Shown: in pieces, positions 1 to 10,868 of the stretch
Layout of the letters: each line of letters begins with the position of its first letter
Position numbering within the stretch: the first letter of the stretch is position 1
Source: Burkholderia sp. 8Y
Lineage (GTDB): Bacteria > Pseudomonadota > Gammaproteobacteria > Burkholderiales > Burkholderiaceae
DNA length: 64,000 bases
Assembly (NCBI RefSeq): GCF_902506145.1
Contig: NZ_LR733520.1
Span: 126,580-190,579 of the forward strand
Direction of reading: 5' to 3'
The notes under the pieces: model-generated
Database searches by the model: none
What the model was told of the DNA's origin: nothing
The model's input: only the letters and a program-made list of their open reading frames with translations
Made by a program: the position numbers and the translations under genes

Positions 1-4
1 ACCC

Positions 5-1492
5 GTGGACACTCCGGTGAAATTGCCGCTGACGGATATCGAAGACGCGAAGGTAGCCGAGCCCTTCATATTGGTTGATCCAATTGCGGGCTTCGGAATT
101 CCCGACCAGCCTTATCGCATCACCCTGAATGACGGAACGGTCATCGAAGGCAGGACCAACGACGCAGGTGAAACAGCGTTGGTCCTTTCAGATTCGGTCC
201 AGCCTGCAACGATTGAAATCTTGCACAACGACGGCAAGAACAATCCGTCCTCGATTCTTTCGGCCATGCTCATTCAACCGGCACGAGCGCTTGTACCAGA
301 AATCACCTCGCGGAAGAAACGCGAGACGACGAGAATCAATGACCGGGAGTTGCAGTCACAGGACGACACGACGTCGAGCTCTGGCAAATCACCGTACTTT
401 GCACTGTGCCAGTCCTACAACTGGGGGATGCGTTATAGCGAGAGAGATAAAAAGGATCCGAGAAGGCTGGCCTATCCGGTGGCCGAGCGGTTTGCGAAGG
501 AAATGAAGCAGATTCTTATTGAACAGGTGCAGTGGGGAAGCAATTACTTTGGGAACGGCAAACCGATTCTAGAGGCCAAGTTGGTAGATGGGTCGAAGTT
601 CTTATCCGATCGAACTAATCAGCAACTCGCAAAATTGCTCTCGGCGTCAGTCAAAAGTGCGTTGACAGCAATGCAGTCGCCTGGCTTCGCACTGCCCGAA
701 CAAGCGCTTCCGACGGTCACCGTAACCAACGACACTCTGGTTGGAAATGCTAAAGGCACGTTCGATCCCGCACATTGGACCTTATCCATCAACACCGAAC
801 CATTTGGTCCGCTCTTTGTACCTTGCACGGTCACCGATCAAAGTCAGCGAGAGACACAAGCTCGGCTAGCGTTGAAAGATTTTGTCGATACGGTTTTCCA
901 CGAGACCCGTCATTGTCAGCAGGACTTCTGGGTTTATGCGATGGTCCAGCAGGGCGCTGCGAATTTTCCTGATATGCCGAACATCTCTAAATGGCCGGGC
1001 CAAGCTTCACAGTTCAGTGAGTTGGCGAACGCAGTTGTAAGAGCCTCGGCTAGCCAAGCGCTGCCTGACGACAATGCCAACCTGCTCGGCATTAAGCAGA
1101 TGGCGGTGGCGAAATATGTGTGGAATCTCCACGCTTTCATGGTTGCGAAGTGGTATCCCACCTACGCAAGCGATGCCGTTTCACTACGAGAGGAATATGA
1201 ACGTGCAAGGAAGCAAGCAGAAACATTGCTGCGCAGCGCTGGCGCCGACGGGTCGGCTATTGACGTTGAGGATATGGTTGTTGACAGCGGTTATCAGTCG
1301 CGCCCGTGGGAGGACGACGCGTTCGTATGCGGTGAAATCGAGAGTTCTTACTGGAGTTCCGATCGTGCGCCGACTGACATTGTTTTCAATCAGTGCAGCC
1401 GTAAGTATGCCCTCTCTTTCAACAGCCGCCGAGCCACAAGCGCCACTGCAAGCCCCGGCGTTTCAGTTAATGCCTCAAGAAACGGAGGTTGA
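5..1492 (+). CDS. putative secreted effector with HExxH zincin motif (5' end probably cut by window)
   Basis: The frame is open from the window edge with a GTG at 5, so the true start may lie upstream. Residues about 20-75 form a small beta domain with a PYRITLNDGTVIEGRTNDAG segment of the kind found at the C-termini of VgrG and other type VI secretion spike cargo proteins. The central part carries HETRH at residues 299-303 followed by CQQ, an HExxHxxQ zinc-metallopeptidase-like signature also used by polymorphic toxins. The last 40 residues are Ser/Ala-rich and overlap the next gene. Codon use is less GC-biased than in neighbouring genes, which suggests acquired DNA. The effector role is inferred from the domain combination and the adjacent immunity-like gene. 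I cannot name a family with certainty. Confidence 0.6.
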   Translation: MDTPVKLPLTDIEDAKVAEPFILVDPIAGFGIPDQPYRITLNDGTVIEGRTNDAGETALVLSDSVQPATIEILHNDGKNNPSSILSAMLIQPARALVPEITSRKKRETTRINDRELQSQDDTTSSSGKSPYFALCQSYNWGMRYSERDKKDPRRLAYPVAERFAKEMKQILIEQVQWGSNYFGNGKPILEAKLVDGSKFLSDRTNQQLAKLLSASVKSALTAMQSPGFALPEQALPTVTVTNDTLVGNAKGTFDPAHWTLSINTEPFGPLFVPCTVTDQSQRETQARLALKDFVDTVFHETRHCQQDFWVYAMVQQGAANFPDMPNISKWPGQASQFSELANAVVRASASQALPDDNANLLGIKQMAVAKYVWNLHAFMVAKWYPTYASDAVSLREEYERARKQAETLLRSAGADGSAIDVEDMVVDSGYQSRPWEDDAFVCGEIESSYWSSDRAPTDIVFNQCSRKYALSFNSRRATSATASPGVSVNASRNGG

Positions 1493-2336
1493 ACGAATGC
1501 CAACCGAACGACCGCAACGCTCTATGCAAACGCCGCTTACGAACGAGCAGATATCAACGGTCTTGCGTGTCTCCGAACTCGGCTTGCAGTGGGTGGCGGG
1601 GAAGATAAGTATCGAGCAAGTTGAATCGGCTCTAGGAAAACTCGAAGGTTCCAATATCAATGGCGAATCGAGCTATTACTACGACAAGGGCGATTTCGGA
1701 GCGAACTTCGACTTGCTCGATAATAACGAGAAGCGTCGGATCGGCGTAGGACGGTCATTCGGGCTGCGAAGCAGCGTTGTGAAGTCTGCCCATGTTCCTC
1801 GCGAAACGTTGGAACAACAGCTTGGCCTTCATCGGAACGTACCCGGCGAACTGATCGACGGAGTTCGTCGCGAACACTTGGCGTACTTGGCGAAGCCCAT
1901 CCTGGAAACGCAAGCACCAGACGAAGTCGCGCTTAACTCGCGCTTGCCCATGCCGCCCGGTTCGCCATTTGACGTCCGCGTGCGCCTCGTGTACAGGACC
2001 ATCTCCAACCGGGCAAGCGAGTCAGACTTTGGAACCGCCGCCAATTTGCGTTCCATAACCATTGAGCGCTGGTACCTCACGCCTGCTGAGCTGCAAGAAC
2101 GCGAAGATGCGAAGCGCCAAAGATACGGGAGAATGGACTTGCGAACGGGCAAGCTGTGTCCCGAAACGGGGTGGTGGGAAGGGTGGACCAAGCACAACGT
2201 CGTCGACAAACAAGTGATACGAGGAGGCGAGAAGTTTCCGCAGGCTCGTCTACCGCCGCCTGGCGAGGCACTGAATGGCGCGTGGTTCGCAGACGCACAA
2301 TGGATCTGGCATGGTCCCTTTAAAGAAGCAAGCTAA
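1365..2336 (+). CDS. putative periplasmic immunity-like protein paired with the upstream effector
   Basis: I prefer the GTG at 1365: it has a GGAG ribosome site eight bases upstream and gives an N-terminal signal peptide (two Arg, a hydrophobic LTLFSISAAVSM core, then STAA before EPQAP). The product is then 323 aa and overlaps the upstream gene by 128 bp. The alternative ATG at 1497, with GGAGG eight bases upstream, gives 279 aa without a signal. The C-terminal third has a TGKLCPETGWWEGW segment (Cys at 2157) followed by GGEKFPQ and a W-W ending. This resembles immunity proteins of the Imm71/Imm72 type found beside type VI effectors, a resemblance recalled from memory. Export would fit neutralising an effector that acts in the periplasm. 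The function is inferred. Confidence 0.55.
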   Translation: MRRLTLFSISAAVSMPSLSTAAEPQAPLQAPAFQLMPQETEVERMPTERPQRSMQTPLTNEQISTVLRVSELGLQWVAGKISIEQVESALGKLEGSNINGESSYYYDKGDFGANFDLLDNNEKRRIGVGRSFGLRSSVVKSAHVPRETLEQQLGLHRNVPGELIDGVRREHLAYLAKPILETQAPDEVALNSRLPMPPGSPFDVRVRLVYRTISNRASESDFGTAANLRSITIERWYLTPAELQEREDAKRQRYGRMDLRTGKLCPETGWWEGWTKHNVVDKQVIRGGEKFPQARLPPPGEALNGAWFADAQWIWHGPFKEAS

Positions 2337-2489
2337 CCGGCCAGCAGGCGTTCATCTCGTCATTAGCTCAGCGGACCGGCACCGACGTTAGCCGTCAGAC
2401 GTCAGTCCGTCTAAATTGGCGGCGTGAGCGTTTTGCTTCGATGGCAGTTGGCATACGCGCGCACGCTCCTACCTCACTCATCGCACGAC

Positions 2490-3314
2490 TCACTGCCGCG
2501 CTAACCGCGCATTATCCGGCATCGGCAAATTGAAGTTCGTGCGAAAGGGATTGATATCCAGCCCGCCGCGCCGTGTGTATCGCGCATACACCGCAAGCCG
2601 TTCCGGTTTGCATTCCCGCATGATGTCCATGAAGATGCGCTCGACGCATTGCTCGTGGAACCCGGTATGTTCGCGATACGACACGATGTACCGCAGCAAT
2701 CCCGCGTGATCGATCTGTCCGCCGTAATAGCGGATCTGCACGCTGCCCCAGTCCGGCTGCCCCGTGACCGGGCAATTCGACTTCAGCAGGTTCGAAAACA
2801 GCGTCTCGTCGACAGGCGCTTCGTCATGCGACGCCGATAGCAGCGACGGGTCCGGCGCATAAACGTCGCATTCGAGGTCGAGCCGGTCCAGCGACAAGCC
2901 GTCGAATTCTTCCATCGTGAGCTTGCCGAAGTCGGCGGGCGCAACGAGCTGCACGGATACCGTCGCGCCGCAGGTTGCCGTGACGTCGCGCTTGATGGCC
3001 GCGCGCACGTCGTCGATGGAATCGAACTGCGTCTGCGCGAACGATCCGAGATACAGCTTGAACGACTTCGATTCCACGATGTTCGGCGACTCCGCCGGCA
3101 CGAAGAACGTCGCGACCGCGATTTGCGGCTTGCCGCGCCTGTTCAGCCACGAAAGCTCGTACCCATTCCAGATGTCGGTGCCGAAGAACGGCAGGCGCGC
3201 AGGCACGCCGATTTCATCGCGGGCGCGCTTGCGGTCGATCGGAAAGAGCAGCGCGGGATCGTACTGTTCGGTGTAGTTGACGGCTTTGCCGAGCGGAGAT
3301 TGGTCGGGTGTCAT
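2490..3314 (-). CDS. queF: NADPH-dependent 7-cyano-7-deazaguanine reductase QueF
   Basis: It reduces preQ0 to preQ1 in the cytoplasm during queuosine tRNA modification. The 274-aa length matches the long, two-module QueF type (about 280 aa in E. coli). The family motif ESKSFKLYL is at residues 81-89, and the catalytic Cys that forms the thioimide with the nitrile is Cys181 in [12 protein letters not shown]. The start at 3314 was chosen because its ATGA overlaps the stop of the 5'-nucleotidase gene; a longer frame upstream has no family similarity. The gene is translationally coupled to the nucleotidase. Confidence 0.96.
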   Translation of the reverse strand: MTPDQSPLGKAVNYTEQYDPALLFPIDRKRARDEIGVPARLPFFGTDIWNGYELSWLNRRGKPQIAVATFFVPAESPNIVESKSFKLYLGSFAQTQFDSIDDVRAAIKRDVTATCGATVSVQLVAPADFGKLTMEEFDGLSLDRLDLECDVYAPDPSLLSASHDEAPVDETLFSNLLKSNCPVTGQPDWGSVQIRYYGGQIDHAGLLRYIVSYREHTGFHEQCVERIFMDIMRECKPERLAVYARYTRRGGLDINPFRTNFNLPMPDNARLARQ

Positions 3315-4222
3315 GAGGCGTTCGCTATGCCGCTGAGAACGTGCCCCGTCGCGGTCACGACGCGGGCCGATTCGCAATGGCGGATTTGGTCGTCGAAGAA
3401 AAAATCGGGTTCGAATTCGCGCAGGAATTCGCCCTTGTCGAGGCCGCCCAGGAACATCGCTTCGTCGATTTCGATGTTCCACGCCATCAGCGTCCGGACC
3501 GCGCGTTCGTGCGCGGGAGCGGAGCGCGCGGTGACGAGCGCGGTGCGAATGTGCATCGGCGACTGGCTCTCGTTGTCGTCGGCAATGCGCTGCAATTTGT
3601 TCAATGCCGCGAGCAGCGGCTTGAGCGGGCCGCCGGGAAGCGGCGAATCCTTCTTCTGCGTTTCGTGGCCGACGAACGCGCCCAAACCCTCGGTCTGAAA
3701 CACGCGTTCGGCTTCGTCGGAGAACAGCACGGCGTCGCCGTCGAACGCGATGCGGATTTCGTCAGCATAACGGCTCGCGGCGCGCGGCGTCTCGGGCAGC
3801 ACGCGGGCGGCGGGAAAGCCCGCGGCGAGCGCGGCGCGCACGTCGTCCGGATTCGCCGAGAGAAATAGCGACGCGCGCAGCGGTTTCAGGTACGCGAACG
3901 GCGAGCGGCCGCGCGTGAACACGCCGCGTTCGATCGCGAGTCCGTGCTCGCGGCACGAATGGAACGCGCGCAGGCCGCTGATCGGATCGCTGCGCGACAG
4001 TATCACCACTTCGACGCGCTGCTCCTGCGCGTTCAACGCCAGCAGCTTGCGAATCAGCCCGAACGCGACGCCCGGTTTCGCGGGCGTGTCGAGCCGCGAG
4101 CGTTGCAGCGCCTCGTAGCGCGCGAGGTCGCCCGTTTCGTAGACGCGGTTTTCCTCTTCGAAGTCGAAGAGCGCGCGTGACGAAATCGCGACGACGAGCT
4201 TGTCTTCGAGCGTGAAGGCCAT
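3311..4222 (-). CDS. 5'-nucleotidase, cytosolic type I-like family
   Basis: The 303-aa product resembles the cytosolic 5'-nucleotidase family (PF06189 type), which dephosphorylates nucleoside monophosphates. Visible family features are the N-terminal [13 protein letters not shown] segment, the [16 protein letters not shown] stretch in the middle, and [16 protein letters not shown] further on, a HAD-like acidic motif. No signal peptide is present, so it should be cytoplasmic. The gene ends inside the queF start codon (ATGA) and lies 13 bp downstream of ilvA, so the three may be cotranscribed as ilvA-nucleotidase-queF. The substrate cannot be read from the sequence. Confidence 0.85.
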   Translation of the reverse strand: MAFTLEDKLVVAISSRALFDFEEENRVYETGDLARYEALQRSRLDTPAKPGVAFGLIRKLLALNAQEQRVEVVILSRSDPISGLRAFHSCREHGLAIERGVFTRGRSPFAYLKPLRASLFLSANPDDVRAALAAGFPAARVLPETPRAASRYADEIRIAFDGDAVLFSDEAERVFQTEGLGAFVGHETQKKDSPLPGGPLKPLLAALNKLQRIADDNESQSPMHIRTALVTARSAPAHERAVRTLMAWNIEIDEAMFLGGLDKGEFLREFEPDFFFDDQIRHCESARVVTATGHVLSGIANAS

Positions 4223-4235
4223 CGGCTTCGCGCCC

Positions 4236-5759
4236 TTACGCGAGGAACAGCTTGTAGACCGGGTTCGCCTGCTCGTCCCACCACGGATAGCCGAGCGTCG
4301 CGAGAAACCGCTCGAACTCGGCGTTATCCGACTGCGGCACCTGAATGCCGACCAGAATCGAGCTGTAGTCCGCGCCCTGGTTGCGATAGTGGAAGAGGCT
4401 GATATTCCAGTTCGGCGCCATCGAGGACAAAAACTTCATCAGCGCGCCGGGCCGCTCCGGGAATTCGAAGCGCAAGAGGCGCTCGTCGTGCGCGAGCGGC
4501 GAATGGCCGCCCACCATGTAGCGGATATGCTGCTTAGACAGCTCGTCGTGCGACAGATCGACGGTGGCGAAGCCGTGCTCGATGAACGACGACATCATCT
4601 GCGCCGTTTCCTTGCGCGACTTGATCTGCACGCCGACGAAGATATGCGCGGCGCGCGCATCCGCGATGCGGTAGTTGAACTCCGTGACGCTGCGCGTACC
4701 GACGAGCTCGCAGAAACGCCGGAAGCTGCCGCGCTCCTCGGGAATCGTCACTGCGAACACCGCTTCTCGCGCCTCGCCCACTTCCGCGCGCTCGGCGACG
4801 AAGCGCATGCGGTCGAAATTCATGTTCGCGCCAGATGTGACCGCCACGAGCGTCTTGCCTTCGATGCCCTCGCGTTCCGCATACAGCTTCGCGCCCGCGA
4901 CGGCGAGCGAGCCCGCCGGTTCGAGCACGCTGCGCGTGTCCTGGAAGACGTCCTTGATGGCGGCGCAGAGCGCGTCGGTATCGACGGTGAGCACTTCGTC
5001 GAGCAGTTCGCGGCACAGCCGGAACGTTTCCTCGCCGACGAGCTTCACCGCCGTGCCGTCCGAAAACAGGCCGACTTCGCCGAGCGTCACGCGCTCGCCC
5101 GCCGTGATCGAGCGCGCCATCGCGCACGAATCCTCTGTCTGCACGCCGATCACTTTGATCTCGGGCCGCACCGCCTTCACGTACGCCGCGACGCCCGCCG
5201 CGAGCCCGCCGCCGCCGATCGGCACGAAGATCGCGTGAATCGGGCCCTGATGCTGGCGCAGAATTTCCATCGCGACGGTGCCTTGCCCGGCGATAACGTC
5301 CGGGTCGTCGAACGGATGCACGAAGGTGAGGCCGCGCTCTTGCTGAAGCTCGACCGCGCGCGCGTAGGCATCGCTGTACGATTCGCCCGCCAGCACGATT
5401 TCCACGGTCGGCCCGCCGTGCGTGCGGATTGCGTCGATCTTCACTTGCGGCGTGGTGGTCGGCACCGCGATCACCGCGCGGCAGCCGAGCCGCGCCGCCG
5501 AGAGCGCCACGCCCTGCGCGTGGTTGCCCGCCGACGCCGTGATGACGCCGCGCGAAAGCACATCGGCCGGCAGGTTCGCCATCTTGTTGTACGCGCCGCG
5601 AATCTTGAACGAGAACACCGGCTGGTTGTCTTCGCGCTTCAGATACACGGCGTTGCGCAGGCGCGCGGACAGGTTGCGCGCGGGTTCCAGCTCGCTTTCG
5701 CGTGCGACGTCGTAGACGCGTGCCGTCAGCACTTTCTTCAGGTAGTCGGGATGGCTCAT
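4236..5759 (-). CDS. ilvA: threonine ammonia-lyase, biosynthetic (IlvA)
   Basis: It deaminates threonine to 2-oxobutanoate, the first committed step of isoleucine synthesis. The 507-aa length matches the biosynthetic, allosteric form. The PLP lysine is Lys52 in VFSFKIRGAYNK, and the PLP phosphate loop is GGGGLAAG. Residues from about 325 form two ACT-like regulatory domains (ERGSFRRFCELVG and later RLLRFEFPERPGALMKFL), which in E. coli bind isoleucine and valine. It is the first gene of a tight minus-strand group. No leader-peptide attenuator was seen upstream. Confidence 0.96.
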   Translation of the reverse strand: MSHPDYLKKVLTARVYDVARESELEPARNLSARLRNAVYLKREDNQPVFSFKIRGAYNKMANLPADVLSRGVITASAGNHAQGVALSAARLGCRAVIAVPTTTPQVKIDAIRTHGGPTVEIVLAGESYSDAYARAVELQQERGLTFVHPFDDPDVIAGQGTVAMEILRQHQGPIHAIFVPIGGGGLAAGVAAYVKAVRPEIKVIGVQTEDSCAMARSITAGERVTLGEVGLFSDGTAVKLVGEETFRLCRELLDEVLTVDTDALCAAIKDVFQDTRSVLEPAGSLAVAGAKLYAEREGIEGKTLVAVTSGANMNFDRMRFVAERAEVGEAREAVFAVTIPEERGSFRRFCELVGTRSVTEFNYRIADARAAHIFVGVQIKSRKETAQMMSSFIEHGFATVDLSHDELSKQHIRYMVGGHSPLAHDERLLRFEFPERPGALMKFLSSMAPNWNISLFHYRNQGADYSSILVGIQVPQSDNAEFERFLATLGYPWWDEQANPVYKLFLA

Positions 5760-6284
5760 GCGGAGGGCTCGTCACGCAGACCGGCTGCGCTTTTTCAGGG
5801 CGAAAGCATCAATGATAGCCGCAATGGACGCGTTCTCCGGCTTCGCGCGGCTTTGACCGGCCGGCCGGACGTCTAAAGCGCGCAAAAACGCCGAATTGCG
5901 GCGAAAAGTGTCGCGCAAAAGCCCCTTCGTCGTGCTAGCCGCCGCCAACGGCGATTTTCGCGATGGGTTAGAATTTCCTTTTGCAAATCAGCAATCAGGA
6001 CCGGCAGATGCACTGGCAGCTTCGGATCGATCTTCTGGCGCATGTCCCCCGCGCGCACCACGCTGCGGCCGAGCGGCATGCGCGCCATGCGCGATCGTGG
6101 CGTTGATCTCGGGCACATCGAAGGCGGCAGCGCCGTGAGTCTGGCGGTATCCGCGCAAGCCGGCGTTTTTGGGCGAATCGTCCGCCTTCGCAAAAAAAGT
6201 CTCATCCGAAAATCTGCGCCCCCACGCGCACCGTCGGCGTCTGCGCTTTCCGAGCCCACACGCCGAACCACCGAACCGTCGAAC
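5760..6284. other. 525-bp divergent intergenic region between ilvA and the FAD/Fe-S oxidoreductase
   Basis: It holds the divergent promoters. A TAGAAT -10-like box lies at about 5969-5974 on the plus strand; if used, the oxidoreductase mRNA would have a leader of about 300 nt. Open frames on both strands here have no recognisable family or good ribosome site. One candidate is a 32-codon frame starting at the ATG near 6008, but it is Arg/His/Ala-rich and looks fortuitous. I recognised no riboswitch. Confidence 0.4.
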
Positions 6285-9200
6285 ATGAACGCACCTCAAG
6301 CCTTCGATCCGAACGGCGCCCATGCCGCCTTGGCGCTCGATACCGAGCCCCGTCTGCGCGAAATTCCCTATAACTACACGTCGTTTTCCGATCGCGAAAT
6401 CGTCATGCGGCTTCTGGGCGACGAAGCCTGGGCCGTGCTCGACGAACTGCGTGGCGAGCGCCGCACCGGCCGCTCCGCGCGGATGCTGTACGAAGTGCTG
6501 GGCGACATCTGGGCCGTGCGCCGCAATCCGTATCTGCAAGACGATCTGCTCGACAACCCGAAGCGTCGCGCGATGCTCGTCGAGGCGCTGAACCACCGCC
6601 TGACCGAAATCGAGAAGCGCCGCAGCGCGGACTTGTCGGAGCACATCGAAGAAGCGGGCAGCCGCGAGCGCGCCGAGCGCGTGCAACTGCTCGTCGCCGC
6701 CGCGCGCCGCGCCGTGGACGACTTCGCCTCCGAATTCAGCCGCATGGCGGATCTGCGCCGCCGCGCGTCGCGCGTGCTCGGCAAACAAACGCAGAAGGAC
6801 AACATCCGCTTCGACGGCCTCGCGCGCGTTTCGCACGTGACGGACGCGACCGACTGGCGCGTCGAGTATCCGTTCGTCGTGCTGACGCCGGATACCGAAG
6901 CGGAAATCGCCGGTCTCATCAAGGCGTGTTTCGAACTGGGGCTGACCGTGATTCCGCGCGGCGGCGGCACCGGCTACACCGGCGGCGCGATTCCGCTTAC
7001 GCCGTTTTCCGCCGTCATCAATACGGAAAAGCTGGAGCAGCTCGGGCCGGTCGAGATGACCGACCTGCCGGGCGTCGATCACAAGGTCGCGACGATTTTC
7101 TCGGGCGCGGGCGTCGTCACGCGCCGCGTCACGGAAGCGGCCGAGCAGGCGGGCTTCGTGTTCGCGGTCGATCCGACATCGCTCGATGCATCGTGCGTCG
7201 GCGGCAATGTCGCCATGAACGCGGGCGGCAAGAAAGCGGTGCTGTGGGGCACGGCGCTGGATAACCTCGCCTGGTGGCGCATGGTCGATCCCGAAGGCAA
7301 CTGGCTCGAAGTCACGCGTCTGGAGCACAACTGCGGGAAGATTCACGACATCGAAGTGGCGCGCTTTCGTCTCGACTGGTTCGACGGCAATCGCCCGCCC
7401 GGCGAGAAACTGATTCGCAGCGAAAACCTCGACATCGCCGGCCGCACGTTCCGCAAGGAAGGGCTCGGCAAGGACGTGACCGACAAGTTCCTGTCCGGGC
7501 TGCCGGGCGTGCAGAAGGAAGGCTGCGACGGCCTCATCACGTCGGCGCGCTGGATCCTGCACAAGATGCCCGCGCATACGCGCACGGTCTGCCTCGAATT
7601 CTTCGGGCAGGCGCGCGACGCGATTCCGAGCATCGTCGAAATCAAGGATTACCTGTTCGAAACGTCGAAGCAGGGCGGCGCGATTCTCGCGGGCCTCGAA
7701 CACCTCGACGAGCGTTATCTGCGCGCGGTCGGCTATGCGACCAAGAGCAAGCGCAACGCGTTTCCGAAGATGGTGCTGATCGGCGATATCGTCGGCAATG
7801 ACGCCGATGCCGTCGCGCAGGCCACGTCCGAAGTCGTGCGGATGGCGAACGGCAAGAGCGGCGAAGGCTTCGTCGCGGTGAACGCGGAAGCGCGCAAGCG
7901 TTTCTGGCTCGACCGCTCGCGCACGGCCGCCATCGCCAAGCACACGAACGCATTCAAGATCAACGAAGACGTCGTGATTCCGCTCAACCGCATGGGCGAG
8001 TACACGGACGGCATCGAGCGCATCAACATCGAACTGTCGATCAAGAACAAGCTGCAATTGCTCGATGCGCTCGAAGCGTTCTTCCGCAACGGCAAGCTGC
8101 CGCTCGGCAAGAGCGACGACGCCAACGAAATCCCGAGCGCCGAACTGCTAGAAGACCGCGTGCAGCAGGCGCTGGATCTGCTCAAGCGCGTGCGCGAGCG
8201 GTGGACGTTCGTCGGCGAAAAGCTGGACCTGCCGTTGCGCGAGGCACAGCACTATCTGGTGACGCTTGGCTACGCGGCGCTCGCGGAGAAGTTCGCGGAT
8301 CGCGTGGACGTGCAGCCGGACGCCACCGTGTTTCATCTCGCGCAGGACCGCACGGTGCGCATTTCGTGGAAGCAGGAAGTTCGCGCAGAGCTGCGCCAGA
8401 TTTTCAACGGCGGCGAATTCAAGCCGATCCTCGACGAGGCGCAGGCCATTCACAAGCACGTGCTGCGTGGCCGCGTGTTCGTGGCGCTGCACATGCACGC
8501 GGGCGACGGCAACGTCCACACCAACCTTCCGGTCAACTCCGACAATTACGCGATGCTGCAAGACGCGCATCACGCGGTCGCGCGCATCATGAAGCTCGCG
8601 CGTTCGCTGGATGGCGTGATTTCCGGCGAGCATGGCATCGGCATCACAAAGCTCGAATTCCTGACGGACGAGGAAATCGGCGATTTCCGCGCCTACAAGA
8701 AGCGCGTGGACCCGCAAGGGCGCTTCAACGCGGGCAAGCTGCTGGAAGGCGCGGACCTGCGCAACGCGTACACGCCGTCGTTCGGGCTGATGGGCTACGA
8801 ATCGCTCATCATGCAGCAGTCGGATATCGGCGCGATCTCCGATTCCATCAAGGACTGTCTGCGCTGCGGCAAGTGCAAGCCGGTCTGCGCCACGCACGTG
8901 CCGCGCGCGAACCTGCTCTACAGCCCGCGCAACAAGATTCTCGCGACGTCGCTTCTCGTCGAAGCGTTCCTGTACGAAGAGCAGACGCGGCGTGGCGTGT
9001 CGATCAAGCATTGGGACGAGTTCAACGACGTCGCGGATCACTGCACCGTCTGTCACAAGTGCGCGACGCCGTGCCCGGTTAAGATCGATTTCGGCGATGT
9101 GTCGATGAACATGCGCAACCTGCTGCGCAAGATGGGCAAGAAGAAGTTCAACGCGGGCAACGCGGCGGGCATGTTCTTCCTGAACGCGACGAATCCGCAG

Positions 9201-10379
9201 ACCATCAACCTGGCGCGCACCGCGATGATGGGCGTCGGCTACAAGGCGCAGCGACTCGGCACCGAAGTGCTGAAGAAGATCGTCAAGAAGCAGACGGCGC
9301 ATCCGCCGGCCACGACCGGCAAGCCGCCCGTCGTCCAGCAGGTGATCCACTTCGTCAACAAGAAGATGCCGGGCAATCTGCCGAAGAAGACGGCGCGCGC
9401 GCTGCTCGATATCGAAGACAACAAGATCGTTCCGATTATCCGCAATCCGAAGACGACGACCGTCGATTCGGAGGCCGTGTTCTATTTCCCCGGCTGCGGC
9501 TCGGAGCGCCTGTTCTCACAGGTCGGTCTCGCCACGCAGGCGATGCTCTGGGAAGCGGGCGTGCAGACGGTGCTGCCGCCGGGCTATCTGTGCTGCGGCT
9601 ATCCGCAGCGCGGCGCGGGCCAGTTCGACAAGGCGGAGAAGATCGTCACGGACAACCGCGTGTTGTTTCATCGCGTGGCCAATACGCTGAACTATCTCGA
9701 TATCAAGACCGTCGTGGTGTCGTGCGGCACGTGCTACGACCAGCTGGCGGGCTATGAATTCGAGAAGATCTTCCCCGGCTGCCGGATCATCGACATTCAC
9801 GAATTCCTGCTGGAGAAAAACATCCGGCTCGAAGGCGTGAAGGGCACGCGCTACATGTATCACGATCCTTGCCACTCGCCGATCAAGACCATCGATCCGG
9901 TAAAGCTCGTCAATGATCTGATGGGTTCGGGGAACGACGGCTACAAGATCCAGAAGAACGATCGCTGCTGCGGCGAGTCGGGCACGTTCGCGGTCACGCG
10001 CCCGGACATCGCGACGCAGGTGCGCTTTCGCAAGGAAGAAGAAGTGCGCAAGGGCGCGGCCGCGCTGCGCGGCATTCCGCTCACGGCCGTTGCCGGTTCG
10101 AACGCGATCAATCCGATGAACGCATCGGCAGGCACGGCGGGCGCCGCGCCCGGCTCCGTGCTGTCGGCGGGCGACGGCGCGCAGACGAACGGCGCGGACG
10201 TGAAGATTTTGACGAGCTGCCCGTCGTGCCTGCAAGGACTCTCGCGTTACAACGAGGACGCCAACGTCGAGGCGGACTATATCGTCGTGGAAATGGCGCG
10301 CAAGGTGCTCGGCGAAAACTGGATGGAGCAGTACGTCGAACGCGCGAACAATGGCGGTATCGAGCGCGTGCTGGTGTAA
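6285..10379 (+). CDS. large FAD-binding / iron-sulfur oxidoreductase (DUF3683 type, D-2-hydroxyacid dehydrogenase-like)
   Basis: A 1364-aa fusion. An N-terminal DUF3683-like region (about 1-210) precedes an FAD_binding_4 domain with [15 protein letters not shown] near residue 225, then an FAD-oxidase C-terminal domain ending near residue 830 ([10 protein letters not shown]). A ferredoxin-like part begins at Cys858 ([11 protein letters not shown], then [13 protein letters not shown]). Two CCG domains follow, with Cys pairs near 1103 ([10 protein letters not shown]) and 1228 (CCGESG), as in GlpC, LldE and glycolate oxidase GlcF. It probably oxidises a D-2-hydroxyacid such as D-lactate and passes electrons to the respiratory chain; the substrate is inferred. 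ATG 6285 was chosen because the conserved protein starts there; the frame extends upstream without similarity. Confidence 0.85.
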   Translation: MNAPQAFDPNGAHAALALDTEPRLREIPYNYTSFSDREIVMRLLGDEAWAVLDELRGERRTGRSARMLYEVLGDIWAVRRNPYLQDDLLDNPKRRAMLVEALNHRLTEIEKRRSADLSEHIEEAGSRERAERVQLLVAAARRAVDDFASEFSRMADLRRRASRVLGKQTQKDNIRFDGLARVSHVTDATDWRVEYPFVVLTPDTEAEIAGLIKACFELGLTVIPRGGGTGYTGGAIPLTPFSAVINTEKLEQLGPVEMTDLPGVDHKVATIFSGAGVVTRRVTEAAEQAGFVFAVDPTSLDASCVGGNVAMNAGGKKAVLWGTALDNLAWWRMVDPEGNWLEVTRLEHNCGKIHDIEVARFRLDWFDGNRPPGEKLIRSENLDIAGRTFRKEGLGKDVTDKFLSGLPGVQKEGCDGLITSARWILHKMPAHTRTVCLEFFGQARDAIPSIVEIKDYLFETSKQGGAILAGLEHLDERYLRAVGYATKSKRNAFPKMVLIGDIVGNDADAVAQATSEVVRMANGKSGEGFVAVNAEARKRFWLDRSRTAAIAKHTNAFKINEDVVIPLNRMGEYTDGIERINIELSIKNKLQLLDALEAFFRNGKLPLGKSDDANEIPSAELLEDRVQQALDLLKRVRERWTFVGEKLDLPLREAQHYLVTLGYAALAEKFADRVDVQPDATVFHLAQDRTVRISWKQEVRAELRQIFNGGEFKPILDEAQAIHKHVLRGRVFVALHMHAGDGNVHTNLPVNSDNYAMLQDAHHAVARIMKLARSLDGVISGEHGIGITKLEFLTDEEIGDFRAYKKRVDPQGRFNAGKLLEGADLRNAYTPSFGLMGYESLIMQQSDIGAISDSIKDCLRCGKCKPVCATHVPRANLLYSPRNKILATSLLVEAFLYEEQTRRGVSIKHWDEFNDVADHCTVCHKCATPCPVKIDFGDVSMNMRNLLRKMGKKKFNAGNAAGMFFLNATNPQTINLARTAMMGVGYKAQRLGTEVLKKIVKKQTAHPPATTGKPPVVQQVIHFVNKKMPGNLPKKTARALLDIEDNKIVPIIRNPKTTTVDSEAVFYFPGCGSERLFSQVGLATQAMLWEAGVQTVLPPGYLCCGYPQRGAGQFDKAEKIVTDNRVLFHRVANTLNYLDIKTVVVSCGTCYDQLAGYEFEKIFPGCRIIDIHEFLLEKNIRLEGVKGTRYMYHDPCHSPIKTIDPVKLVNDLMGSGNDGYKIQKNDRCCGESGTFAVTRPDIATQVRFRKEEEVRKGAAALRGIPLTAVAGSNAINPMNASAGTAGAAPGSVLSAGDGAQTNGADVKILTSCPSCLQGLSRYNEDANVEADYIVVEMARKVLGENWMEQYVERANNGGIERVLV

Positions 10380-10415
10380 TAGCGAAATCGAGGTTTGATT
10401 CGCTAGAGGTTTGAG

Positions 10416-10850
10416 ATGGACTGTGTGTTTTGCCGGGAAGACGGCGGCGAAGTGCTGTGGTCGGACGACGCGTTGCGCGTCGTCCTGGCTGACGAGCCGG
10501 ACTGGCCCGGCTTTTGCCGCGTGATCTGGGGCGCGCATGTCGCCGAAATGTCCGACTTGCCGGACGCCGGCCGCTCGCGCGTGATGACCGCCGTCAACGG
10601 CGTCGAACGCGCGATGCGTCGCGTGCTCGTGCCCGAGAAAATCAATCTGGCGAGCCTAGGCAATCAGGTGCCGCATCTCCATTGGCACGTCATTCCACGT
10701 TTTTCCAACGATTCCCGGTTCCCGTTGCCCGTCTGGGCGCCGCGCCAGCGGACGGTGTCCGAGGCGCAGCTCGCCAAACGCCGCGCGCAGGCGACGCTGC
10801 TGCGCGAAGCGATCCGCAACGAGCTGAACCAGGCGTTCGGCCAACACTAA
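10416..10850 (+). CDS. HIT family protein
   Basis: A 144-aa histidine-triad nucleotide-binding protein. The N-terminus MDCVFCRED has the paired Cys common in HIT proteins, and the catalytic triad motif is HLHWHVIPR (HxHxHxx) near residue 87. HIT proteins hydrolyse nucleotidyl-phosphoramidates or dinucleotides; the specific substrate is unknown. The gene follows the oxidoreductase by 36 bp, across a small inverted repeat (TAGCGAA/TTCGCTA, 10380-10405) that lacks a T-run, and precedes the DUF971 gene by 18 bp. The three are probably cotranscribed. Confidence 0.93.
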   Translation: MDCVFCREDGGEVLWSDDALRVVLADEPDWPGFCRVIWGAHVAEMSDLPDAGRSRVMTAVNGVERAMRRVLVPEKINLASLGNQVPHLHWHVIPRFSNDSRFPLPVWAPRQRTVSEAQLAKRRAQATLLREAIRNELNQAFGQH

Positions 10851-10868
10851 CTTAAGACAAGGCTCACC

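Noticed and set aside
4200..5876. Long plus-strand open frame (558 codons) opposite ilvA
   Set aside because: It is the antisense shadow of ilvA in very GC-rich DNA; composition is Arg/His/Ala-rich and no family is visible.
5988..8057. 689-codon minus-strand frame opposite the FAD/Fe-S oxidoreductase
   Set aside because: Antisense shadow caused by codon bias; the plus-strand protein has clear conserved domains.
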